From positions 31,317-95,316 of the forward strand of contig JAFLBL010000014.1 in the NCBI GenBank assembly GCA_017303855.1: 64,000 nt of DNA, in the 5' to 3' direction. The stretch is from Chitinophagales bacterium. GTDB lineage: Bacteria > Bacteroidota > Bacteroidia > Chitinophagales > Chitinophagaceae. The notes below the pieces were generated by a model. The model was not told the origin of the DNA. It searched no databases and worked only from the letters and a program-made list of their open reading frames with translations. This document shows, piece after piece, positions 41,589 through 47,845 of the stretch (position 1 is its first letter; each line of letters begins with the position of its first letter). Both the position numbers and the translations under genes were made by a program.

Positions 41589-41672
41589 TTTTCAGTTTGC
41601 AGCCTGCAGTTCGCAGTCTGCAGTATTCGTCAGGATTGACTGCTGACTGCCGACTGAAAACTGCTGACTGAG
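41589..41672. repeat. Imperfect inverted repeat after tRNA-Gly
   Basis: The arm TTTTCAGTTTGCAGCCTGCAGT (41589-41610) pairs imperfectly with 41639-41660. Inside are repeats of GCAG(C/T)CTGCAG and of GACTGCTGACTG type. It has the same layout as the other palindromes of this region but a different sequence. Confidence 0.6.
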
Positions 41673-41677
41673 CGTAA

Positions 41678-41749
41678 GCCGTTGTAGCTCAGTGGTAGAG
41701 CATCCCGTAGGTACGGGAGAAGAGGTCTGCCAGCTAAACGTGTTAAGAA
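41678..41749 (+). pseudogene. Broken tRNA-Thr copy (5' half intact)
   Basis: The first 25 bases are identical to the 5' end of the intact tRNA-Thr(GGT) at 41750 (identity runs 27 bp including two bases before it, 41676-41702 and 41748-41774). Then the copy departs: the anticodon arm is replaced by the palindrome CCCGTAGGTACGGG (41703-41716). AGAAGAGGTCTG is shared again, but the T-arm and the 3' acceptor strand are missing. Its length is 72 nt, the same as the intact tRNA, so it looks like a tandem duplicate that was overwritten. Confidence 0.75.
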
Positions 41750-41821
<72 letters not shown>

Positions 41822-41825
41822 CAGA

Positions 41826-41833
41826 TATTTTTG
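41826..41833 (+). promoter_or_regulatory. Possible tuf promoter -7 box (TATTTTTG)
   Basis: A TAnnTTTG match 5 nt after tRNA-Thr(GGT) and 94 nt before the tuf ATG. It could give tuf transcription independent of the tRNAs; no -33 TTG at normal spacing was found. Confidence 0.4.
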
Positions 41834-41927
41834 ATTAACAATGTGTTGCAAAGATGGCCACAGTTCAGGCTGGGGCTTCCTGATAAAAAAACAATAATTG
41901 TAAAACACAACTTTAAAACCGATAACA

Positions 41928-43115
41928 ATGTCAAAAGAGACCTTTAAGAGGGACAAACCCCACGTTAACGTTGGTACCATCGGACACATTGACCATGGTA
42001 AAACAACTTTGACTGCTGCTATTACAACTATCCTGGCTTCAAAGGGTATGGCGCAGGCAAAAAAATATGATGAAATCGATGCTGCTCCTGAAGAAAAAGA
42101 AAGGGGTATCACGATCAATACAGCTCACGTTGAGTACCAGACGGCCAACCGTCACTACGCACACGTTGACTGTCCCGGTCACGCTGACTATGTTAAAAAC
42201 ATGATCACCGGTGCTGCCCAGATGGATGGTGCGATCCTGGTGGTTGCCGCTACAGACGGTCCCATGCCCCAAACGAAGGAGCACATCCTGCTTGCCCGCC
42301 AGGTAGGTGTACCCAAGATTGTGGTATTTATGAATAAAGTTGACCTGGTAGATGACCCCGAACTGCTGGAACTGGTGGAAATGGAAATCCGTGACCTCCT
42401 GACTTTCTACGGTTTTGATGGTGCCAACACACCGATCATTAAGGGATCTGCTATCAAAGCACTGGAAGGTGAAGCTGAAGCTGTAAAACAGGTTGAAGAC
42501 CTGATGGCTGCAGTTGACGAATATATTCCCCTGCCTCCCCGCCCGGTTGATCAGCCGTTCCTGATGTCTGTGGAAGACGTATTCTCTATCACAGGTCGTG
42601 GTACAGTTGCTACAGGTCGTATCGAAAGAGGTCGTATTAAAGTTGGTGAGCCGGTTGAGATCGTAGGTCTGATCGCTGAGCCCCTGACTTCTACCTGTAC
42701 AGGTGTGGAAATGTTCCGCAAACTGCTGGATGAAGGTGAAGCTGGTGACAATGCAGGTCTGCTGCTCCGTGGTATTGAGAAAACCCAGATCCGTCGTGGT
42801 ATGGTTATCGTTAAGCCCGGTTCTATCACTCCCCACACTGAATTCAAAGCTGAGGTTTACGTACTGAGCAAAGAAGAAGGTGGACGTCATACTCCGTTCT
42901 TCCAGAAATACCGTCCCCAGTTCTATTTCCGTACTACAGACGTAACCGGAGAAGTTGAACTGAACGCTGGAACTGAAATGGTTATGCCTGGTGATAACAC
43001 ATCACTGAATGTTAAACTGATCCAGCCCATCGCGATGGAAAAGGGTCTGAAGTTTGCGATCCGTGAAGGTGGACGTACAGTAGGTGCCGGCCAGGTTACT
43101 GAGATTATTAAATAA
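41928..43115 (+). CDS. tuf: Elongation factor Tu
   Basis: GTPase that brings aminoacyl-tRNA to the ribosome. 395 residues. G1 is GHIDHGKTT (about 18-26), switch I is RGITINTAHVEY (about 59-70), G3 is DCPGHADY (about 80-87), G4 is NKVD (about 135-138) and G5 is GSAIKAL. Domains 2 and 3 follow (GRGTVATGRIERG, and GGRHTPFFQKYRPQFYFRTTDVTG). Codon use is visibly that of a highly expressed gene. It sits after the tRNA cluster, with tRNA-Trp and secE downstream, the usual order in Bacteroidota. Confidence 0.99.
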   Translation: MSKETFKRDKPHVNVGTIGHIDHGKTTLTAAITTILASKGMAQAKKYDEIDAAPEEKERGITINTAHVEYQTANRHYAHVDCPGHADYVKNMITGAAQMDGAILVVAATDGPMPQTKEHILLARQVGVPKIVVFMNKVDLVDDPELLELVEMEIRDLLTFYGFDGANTPIIKGSAIKALEGEAEAVKQVEDLMAAVDEYIPLPPRPVDQPFLMSVEDVFSITGRGTVATGRIERGRIKVGEPVEIVGLIAEPLTSTCTGVEMFRKLLDEGEAGDNAGLLLRGIEKTQIRRGMVIVKPGSITPHTEFKAEVYVLSKEEGGRHTPFFQKYRPQFYFRTTDVTGEVELNAGTEMVMPGDNTSLNVKLIQPIAMEKGLKFAIREGGRTVGAGQVTEIIK

Positions 43116-43120
43116 TCTAT

Positions 43121-43128
43121 TATCTTTG
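43121..43128 (+). promoter_or_regulatory. Possible -7 box for tRNA-Trp-secE-nusG (TATCTTTG)
   Basis: A TAnnTTTG match directly after the tuf stop codon and just before a palindromic repeat. It is about 60 nt upstream of tRNA-Trp. Confidence 0.4.
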
Positions 43129-43134
43129 ATACTT

Positions 43135-43181
43135 CAAAAGTCATTGGTCAGTCGGATTTTCCGAACGACCGGTGACTTTTG
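43135..43181. repeat. Palindromic element between tuf and tRNA-Trp
   Basis: A symmetrical interrupted palindrome. CAAAAGTCA, GGTC and TCGG on the left pair with CCGA, GACC and TGACTTTTG on the right, separated by matching 2-nt internal loops, around an ATTTT centre. Its ends (CAAAAGT...ACTTTTG) are shared with the element between rpoB and rpoC. Confidence 0.75.
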
Positions 43182-43187
43182 ATTCTT

Positions 43188-43258
43188 ACGGGCATAGTTC
43201 AATGGCAGAATAGCGGTCTCCAAAACCGTTGATGGGAGTTCGAATCTCTCTGCCCGTG
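43188..43258 (+). tRNA. tRNA-Trp (CCA anticodon)
   Basis: 71 nt. Acceptor ACGGGCA/TGCCCGT, anticodon stem GCGGT/ACCGT with loop CTCCAAA (anticodon CCA), T-arm GGGAG-TTCGAAT-CTCTC. It lies 13 nt before secE, as usual in Bacteroidota. Confidence 0.97.
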
Positions 43259-43271
43259 CAAACAGCGTATT

Positions 43272-43466
43272 ATGAACAAGATCACAACATATTTCAAAGA
43301 AAGCCTGAAAGAGCTGGTGGAAAAAGTGACCTGGCCTACCTGGCAGCAATTGCAGCAATCCACAATGATTGTGCTGGCCGCCACACTGGTCATCACCTTT
43401 ATTGTACTGGCGATGGATTCGGTAATTGGTAATGGTCTGAAGTTTATTTACAAACAACTTTTCTGA
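43272..43466 (+). CDS. secE: Preprotein translocase subunit SecE
   Basis: Small clamp subunit of the SecYEG channel. 64 residues: a cytoplasmic amphipathic helix with KESLKELVEKVTWPTWQQL (about 9-27), then one membrane helix (about 31-52, TMIVLAATLVITFIVLAMD). This is the short SecE type. Its TGA overlaps the nusG ATG by one base, so the two are co-translated. Confidence 0.96.
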   Translation: MNKITTYFKESLKELVEKVTWPTWQQLQQSTMIVLAATLVITFIVLAMDSVIGNGLKFIYKQLF

Positions 43467-44044
43467 TGGAAACAACGCCCAATACAGACGTAAAACAGCA
43501 GGACACCAAATGGTTTGTACTGCGTGTGGTTAGCGGAAAGGAGAAAAAGGTAAAGGAGTACCTGGATAAGGAAATCTCCCGTGGCGGCTGGAGTGAAATC
43601 GTAAAGCAGGTTTTTCTGCCGGTGGAAAAAGTATACAAAGTAGCCAGTGGCAAGAAAGTAATGCGGGAAAGAAACTATTATCCCGGTTATGTAATGATTG
43701 AAATTACTGAAGGCAAACTCAGCGATGACCTGAAAGATATCATCAAAAATACCACGAACGTGATCCATTTCCTGGGTAAGGAAAACCCCATTGCGTTGCG
43801 TAAAGCTGAAGTGAACAAGATGCTGGGTAAGATGGACGAAATGGCTGAAGTAGGCGGTATCAGCATGAGTGAGCCCTTTATTGTAGGCGAAACCATCAAA
43901 ATCATTGAAGGGCCGTTTAATGATTTTAACGGGGTGATTGAGGAAGTAAATGATGAGAAGAAAAAGCTGAAAGTGACTGTAAAGATCTTTGGTCGTTCAA
44001 CCCCGGTGGAACTGAACTATATGCAGGTGGAGAAAATCAGCTGA
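43466..44044 (+). CDS. nusG: Transcription termination/antitermination factor NusG
   Basis: Binds RNA polymerase and links transcription to Rho or the ribosome. 192 residues. The NGN domain (about 14-125) includes KWFVLRVVSGKEKKVKEYL and RNYYPGYVMIEI; the KOW domain (about 140-192) includes FNDFNGVIEEVNDEKKKL. It overlaps secE by one base and is followed by a strong terminator, so the unit ends here and rplK starts anew. Confidence 0.97.
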   Translation: METTPNTDVKQQDTKWFVLRVVSGKEKKVKEYLDKEISRGGWSEIVKQVFLPVEKVYKVASGKKVMRERNYYPGYVMIEITEGKLSDDLKDIIKNTTNVIHFLGKENPIALRKAEVNKMLGKMDEMAEVGGISMSEPFIVGETIKIIEGPFNDFNGVIEEVNDEKKKLKVTVKIFGRSTPVELNYMQVEKIS

Positions 44045-44064
44045 TTTTTTCTGTAACAAATTGA

Positions 44065-44094
44065 AAGCCACCCGTATTCACGGGTGGCTTTTTT
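44065..44094 (+). terminator. Terminator after nusG
   Basis: Perfect 11-bp stem AAGCCACCCGT/ACGGGTGGCTT with ATTC loop and T-run. Confidence 0.93.
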
Positions 44095-44130
44095 ATGTAC
44101 CCCGGGTTCTGAAAAAATCACTGAAACCCT

Positions 44131-44160
44131 TTGCCGGTAACAGTTTTACGCTTACCTTTG
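44131..44160 (+). promoter_or_regulatory. Promoter of the rplKAJL operon
   Basis: TTG at 44131-44133, a 19-nt spacer and TACCTTTG at 44153-44160, the same layout as the rpoBC promoter. The leader to the rplK ATG is about 115 nt. Confidence 0.8.
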
Positions 44161-44183
44161 CCGCCCCAATCAGTTCTTTCTTT

Positions 44184-44210
44184 GTCCTCGGTATTTTTTA
44201 AAATGAGGAC
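44184..44210 (+). promoter_or_regulatory. Hairpin in the rplK leader
   Basis: GTCCTC (44184-44189) pairs with GAGGAC (44205-44210) around an AT-rich loop containing TTTTTTAAAATGAG. A related TTTTTTCTAAAATGAG sequence is in the rpoB leader. A role in ribosomal protein feedback is possible but unproven. Confidence 0.4.
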
Positions 44211-44276
44211 GATGGTTGAATTTGGGAGACCAAGTAGACAAATCGAAAGGTCGTCAGAACCAATAAAACAAAGAAA

Positions 44277-44720
44277 ATGGCAAAAGAAATCTCCGGCTAT
44301 GTAAAGCTGCAGTGTAAGGGTGGCCAGGCCAACCCTGCACCTCCGATCGGTCCTGCGCTGGGTTCCAAGGGTATTAACATCATGGAATTCTGTAAGCAGT
44401 TCAACGCAAGAACGCAGGACAAAATGGGAAAAGTGCTTCCCGTATTAATCACTGTTTATACTGACAAGAGTTTTGATTTTGTGATCAAAACGCCTCCCGC
44501 AGCTATTCAGCTGATGGAAGCCGCTAAAATTCAAAAGGGTTCCAAAGAAAGTAACCGTGCAAAAGTGGGTAAAGTAAACTGGGAACAGGTAAAGGCAATT
44601 GCAGAAGACAAAATGCCTGACCTCAACTGCTTTACAGTTGAAAGCGCCATGAAAATGGTTGCCGGTACCGCCCGCAGCATGGGACTCAACGTGGAAGGTA
44701 AAGCCCCCTGGGAAAATTAA
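44277..44720 (+). CDS. rplK: 50S ribosomal protein L11
   Basis: Part of the GTPase-associated centre of the large subunit. 147 residues, usual length. The N-terminal domain has KLQCKGGQANPAPPIGPALG and GINIMEFCKQFNA; the C-terminal rRNA-binding domain ends with AGTARSMGLNVEG. First gene of the rplKAJL operon with its own promoter. Confidence 0.98.
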   Translation: MAKEISGYVKLQCKGGQANPAPPIGPALGSKGINIMEFCKQFNARTQDKMGKVLPVLITVYTDKSFDFVIKTPPAAIQLMEAAKIQKGSKESNRAKVGKVNWEQVKAIAEDKMPDLNCFTVESAMKMVAGTARSMGLNVEGKAPWEN

Positions 44721-44758
44721 TCATCCCGGTTTTTTGAAATCCTTTAAAAGAAATTAAC

Positions 44759-45454
44759 ATGGCATTCATTAGTAAGAAAAGAAAAGTGGCCGATACGAAG
44801 GTTGACGCCAATAAAGCATATTCATTAAAAGAAGCATCTGCCCTGGTGAAAACGATCAACACCTGCAAATTCGATGCTTCTGTGGACCTGCACATCCGTC
44901 TGGGTGTGGATCCTAAAAAAGCTGACCAGGCTATCCGTGGCACCGTAAGTCTGCCCCATGGTACTGGTAAAACTAAAAAAGTTCTGGTTCTTTGTCCTGC
45001 CGACAAAGAAGCAGAAGCAAAAGCAGCCGGTGCCGACTATGTTGGACTGGATGAGTTTGTAACAAAAATCGAAGGCGGTTGGGTAGATGTGGATGTTATC
45101 ATTGCCACACCTTCTGTTATGCCTAAAATTGGTAAACTGGGTAAAGTACTCGGTCCCCGTAACCTGATGCCGAACCCAAAGACCGGTACGGTAACCAATG
45201 ATGTGGCCAATGCCATCAACGATGTTAAAGGTGGTAAGATCGCTTTTAAAGTGGATAAAGTAGGTATCATCCATGCTTCTATCGGACGGGTAAGTTTCAC
45301 TCCGGAGAAAATCGCGGAAAACAGCCAGGAGCTGCTGAATGCGGTGATCAAGGCAAAACCGTCTTCCGCAAAAGGTACTTACCTGCGCGGTATCAGCATG
45401 GCCAGTACAATGAGTCCTGGTATTGCTATCGACACCAAAGCATTTGTTCACTAA
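44759..45454 (+). CDS. rplA: 50S ribosomal protein L1
   Basis: L1 stalk protein and, in many bacteria, a translational repressor of its own operon. 231 residues. Seen: GTVSLPHGTGKTKKVLV, VIATPSVMPKIGKLGKVLGP and RNLMPNPKTGTVT. It follows rplK by 38 nt. Confidence 0.98.
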   Translation: MAFISKKRKVADTKVDANKAYSLKEASALVKTINTCKFDASVDLHIRLGVDPKKADQAIRGTVSLPHGTGKTKKVLVLCPADKEAEAKAAGADYVGLDEFVTKIEGGWVDVDVIIATPSVMPKIGKLGKVLGPRNLMPNPKTGTVTNDVANAINDVKGGKIAFKVDKVGIIHASIGRVSFTPEKIAENSQELLNAVIKAKPSSAKGTYLRGISMASTMSPGIAIDTKAFVH

Positions 45455-45463
45455 GGCTGCCGG

Positions 45464-45480
45464 CCCCTCCGGAAGAGGGG
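45464..45480 (+). promoter_or_regulatory. Small GC hairpin between rplA and rplJ
   Basis: CCCCTC pairs with GAGGGG around CGGAA, with no T-run. It lies 44 nt before the rplJ ATG and could be a site for L10 feedback or RNA processing. Confidence 0.35.
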
Positions 45481-45523
45481 CGACAATGCCTCCGATTAAC
45501 TGACCAGTCAAAACATTTATAAA

Positions 45524-46048
45524 ATGACAAAAGATCAAAAAAACGAAGTGATTGAACTGCTGAAAGGCAAGTTCGCTCAATATAACAACTTCTATATCGC
45601 CGATACAGAGTCGCTTTCTGTAGCGCAGGTGGGTAAACTCCGCCGGGCCTGTTTCAACAAGCAGGTGGAAATGAAAGTAGCCAAGAACACCCTGATTAAA
45701 AAAGCGCTGGAATCACTGGATAGCGAGAAGTATGCAGGTATGTATGATTCACTGCACAAGGTGACTGCCCTGATGTTCTCCGAGAACCCGAAAGAACCGG
45801 CCCTGATCATCAGTTCTTTCCGTAAGGAAAGCAATGGTGAAAAACCCGTGCTGAAAGCCGCTTTCATCAATGGTGATATCTATACAGGCGATAACAACCT
45901 GAAAGCACTGACCCAGATCAAAACCAAAAATGAACTTATTGGTGAGGTTATCGGTTTGTTGCAATCTCCGGCCAAACGTGTACTGGCTGCTTTATTGCAC
46001 CACCACGAACAAAAAGCCGGCGGCGCAGAAGCTGCAGCCGCAGAGTAA
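45524..46048 (+). CDS. rplJ: 50S ribosomal protein L10
   Basis: Base of the L7/L12 stalk. 174 residues. N-terminal rRNA-binding part with NNFYIADTESLSVAQVGKLR and VAKNTLIKKAL; the C-terminal helix region that binds L7/L12 dimers includes LLQSPAKRVLAALLHH and ends in an Ala-rich tail. Operon partner of rplL, 137 nt upstream. Confidence 0.97.
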   Translation: MTKDQKNEVIELLKGKFAQYNNFYIADTESLSVAQVGKLRRACFNKQVEMKVAKNTLIKKALESLDSEKYAGMYDSLHKVTALMFSENPKEPALIISSFRKESNGEKPVLKAAFINGDIYTGDNNLKALTQIKTKNELIGEVIGLLQSPAKRVLAALLHHHEQKAGGAEAAAAE

Positions 46049-46138
46049 GGAGTATATAGCGGTGTGTTGCATGTTGAGCGCCTGAAAGGGCATCATTGTT
46101 CAACCGCCACTTTACTATAAACAATTTTTTTAAAACCG

Positions 46139-46169
46139 CCGTCGGATCCATTAATGGATATGAAGACGG
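46139..46169 (+). promoter_or_regulatory. Palindromic hairpin in the rplL leader
   Basis: A perfect 14-bp palindrome, ATCCATTAATGGAT (46146-46159), enclosed by CCGTC (46139-46143) and GACGG (46165-46169). It ends 16 nt before the rplL ATG, within the 137-nt rplJ-rplL gap. It may affect rplL translation or mRNA processing, or serve as an operator. Confidence 0.5.
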
Positions 46170-46185
46170 TAAAAATTCAAACAAA

Positions 46186-46560
46186 ATGGCAGACGTAAAA
46201 GCATTAGCAGAAAGCCTGGTAGGCTTAACAGTAAAAGAAGTACAGGAATTAGCTGATTTCCTGAAATCTGAGTACGGTATCGAACCCGCAGCTGCAGCTG
46301 TAGTAGTTGCAAGTGGCGATGGTGGTGGTGCTGCAGCAGCAGAAGAAAAAACAGCTTTCAACGTAGTACTGAAGAACGGTGGTGCTTCCAAACTGAACGT
46401 GGTTAAGATCGTTAAAGATCTGACTGGCCTCGGTCTGAAAGAAGCAAAAGACCTGGTTGACGGTGCTCCGAAGAACGTAAAAGAAGGTGTATCTAAAGCT
46501 GAAGCTGAAGAAATCGCCGCTAAACTGAAAGAAGCAGGTGCTGATGTTGAGATTGCTTAA
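46186..46560 (+). CDS. rplL: 50S ribosomal protein L7/L12
   Basis: Stalk protein that recruits translation GTPases. 124 residues: N-terminal dimerisation domain (about 1-35, ADVKALAESLVGLTVKEV), an Ala/Gly-rich hinge (about 40-58) and a C-terminal factor-binding domain with NGGASKLNVVKIVKDLTGLGL. ATG at 46186 is standard; a TTG 90 nt upstream is in frame but outside the family. Last gene of the operon: a terminator follows and rpoB is separated. Confidence 0.98.
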   Translation: MADVKALAESLVGLTVKEVQELADFLKSEYGIEPAAAAVVVASGDGGGAAAAEEKTAFNVVLKNGGASKLNVVKIVKDLTGLGLKEAKDLVDGAPKNVKEGVSKAEAEEIAAKLKEAGADVEIA

Positions 46561-46584
46561 TTTCAACTGATCAGAAATAATAAG

Positions 46585-46610
46585 CCCTCCGGATACCCGG
46601 AGGGTTTTTT
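46585..46610 (+). terminator. Terminator after rplL
   Basis: CCCTCCGG/CCGGAGGG stem with a 4-nt loop and six T. It separates rplKAJL from rpoBC and also lies next to the convergent gene's 3' end. Confidence 0.9.
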
Positions 46611-47580
46611 ATTGCAGAATGAGGTAAGGACTGATTTTAGCATACAGTTCACTGGTGACTGACTGTATTTTTTTTAAGTCTTCCAGCCGGGTAAATGGCC
46701 CGTGTTCCTTACGGTAAGCTATCAGTGTATTCACGATTGCCCATTTCAGGTACGGATGCTTTTTAAAATCTTCTGCTGAGGCCGTATTGATGTTTATTTT
46801 TTTTACTACCGGTTGTTCCAGCCGGAGCAGGGGCCTGATTTGCTGATACACTGAATCGGCAAGGCCAAAGGTTTCGGCTACCTGTTCAATCGCATAGAAT
46901 CCACCCAGTTTTTCCCTGAACAGTACGATCCGATGCGCCAGTTTTGAACCAATTCCGGGTAAAGCAATCCAGTCACTGGTATCCGCAGTATTGATTTCGA
47001 TGGCGGCTGGTTTTTTTGTTGCAGGAAACCGGGCCGGGCGTACTTCCTGTATTTTATCTGTCGGCCACTCTTTGGATTCAGCGACAGGGGCGGACCCGAT
47101 CCGGATATAGCTTTGTATCCGTTCAAATTCGTCCGGAAACAGCCCGTAAATCCGTTTCAGATCCTCTGGCTTACGGAACTTGCCGCCTTTCGAAGTATAG
47201 TTTAAAATCGTTTTAATTGTCTTTTCACGTAATCCCAGTTGCCGCCAGCCTGCTTCATCCAGCGTATTGGGATCGAAGTAGAAAAGGGTGCCGCCTGAAC
47301 GGGTGTTACCCTGGCCATATGGTGTTTTGCCGGGATAGGGGCGATTACGTTCAGAATACCGGCTTTCACCGGGGCCGTTTTCCGGAACAGGCTGCTCCAG
47401 TTTTTTCATGGCTGTAATCCAGGCCGTGTCTGCCGGACCGGGTCTGGCAGCACCGGGAGAGGTGGGGAGAACAGACGGTAACAGAAAGAAGAGGGCTACC
47501 AATACAACTACGCCCGTGATTCCCCATCTTTCCCGCCGGCTGAGCGACAGGTAATCATTGATCCATTGCTTCTTTTTCAT
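46609..47580 (-). CDS. Helix-hairpin-helix (ComEA-like) protein
   Basis: A 323-residue protein anchored by one N-terminal membrane helix (about 19-37, WGITGVVVLVALFFLLPSVL). The outside part has a Pro/Gly-rich linker (about 45-95) and three helix-hairpin-helix repeats: near 105-160 (LGLREKTIKTILNYTSKGG), near 193-255 (INTADTSDWIALPGIGSKLAHRIVLFREKLGG, in two parts) and near 262-320 (ININTASAEDFKKHPYLKW). These are non-specific DNA-binding modules as in ComEA, which binds incoming DNA in natural transformation. The gene lies opposite in direction between rplL and rpoB. Confidence 0.85.
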   Translation of the reverse strand: MKKKQWINDYLSLSRRERWGITGVVVLVALFFLLPSVLPTSPGAARPGPADTAWITAMKKLEQPVPENGPGESRYSERNRPYPGKTPYGQGNTRSGGTLFYFDPNTLDEAGWRQLGLREKTIKTILNYTSKGGKFRKPEDLKRIYGLFPDEFERIQSYIRIGSAPVAESKEWPTDKIQEVRPARFPATKKPAAIEINTADTSDWIALPGIGSKLAHRIVLFREKLGGFYAIEQVAETFGLADSVYQQIRPLLRLEQPVVKKININTASAEDFKKHPYLKWAIVNTLIAYRKEHGPFTRLEDLKKIQSVTSELYAKISPYLILQ

Positions 47581-47672
47581 GCTACGATTTTAGCCAAAAG
47601 CCGGGGTCTGGAAATGGGGAAAACCACCTGATTTCCCGTGTTTTTGGCCGGGTTATTGTGAGCAAAGTTTTC

Positions 47673-47702
47673 TTGGTTGAGAATATATAATCCCTACCTT
47701 TG
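47673..47702 (+). promoter_or_regulatory. Promoter of rpoBC
   Basis: TTG at 47673-47675, a 19-nt spacer and TACCTTTG at 47695-47702. The leader to the rpoB ATG is about 140 nt and contains a near-palindrome, GTAAAAACCGGTTTTAC, close to the start codon. This is the only clear promoter seen for RNA polymerase genes here. Confidence 0.8.
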
Positions 47703-47845
47703 CAATCCTTTATTTTGGCCAAACATATTTTGACATCCCAACTCATGTGTAACTAGCTGATTTTCATTGACTTTCGTTTTTTCTAAAATGAGAGCATGAG
47801 CATGATTGGTGTGTCCTCAACGTTGTAAAAACCGGTTTTACGCAT

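Noticed and set aside
41430..41672. Repeats near the tRNA genes as a CRISPR array or integration site
   Set aside because: There are no regularly spaced identical repeats with unique spacers and no cas or integrase gene; the elements are single imperfect palindromes. The tRNA-Thr duplicate is too close and carries no inserted DNA.
42039..42890. Long open frame (283 codons) antisense to tuf
   Set aside because: It mirrors the strongly biased codons of tuf, has no family similarity, and its translation is rich in unlikely Cys, Phe and His runs. It is a shadow of the EF-Tu gene.
44825..45580. Open frame of 251 codons antisense to rplA
   Set aside because: Same reason: it is the reverse strand of a highly expressed ribosomal gene, and the translation has no family features.
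46096..46185. N-terminal extension of rplL from a TTG
   Set aside because: L7/L12 starts with the ADVKALAE segment in this group; the extension would cover the leader hairpin and has no similarity.
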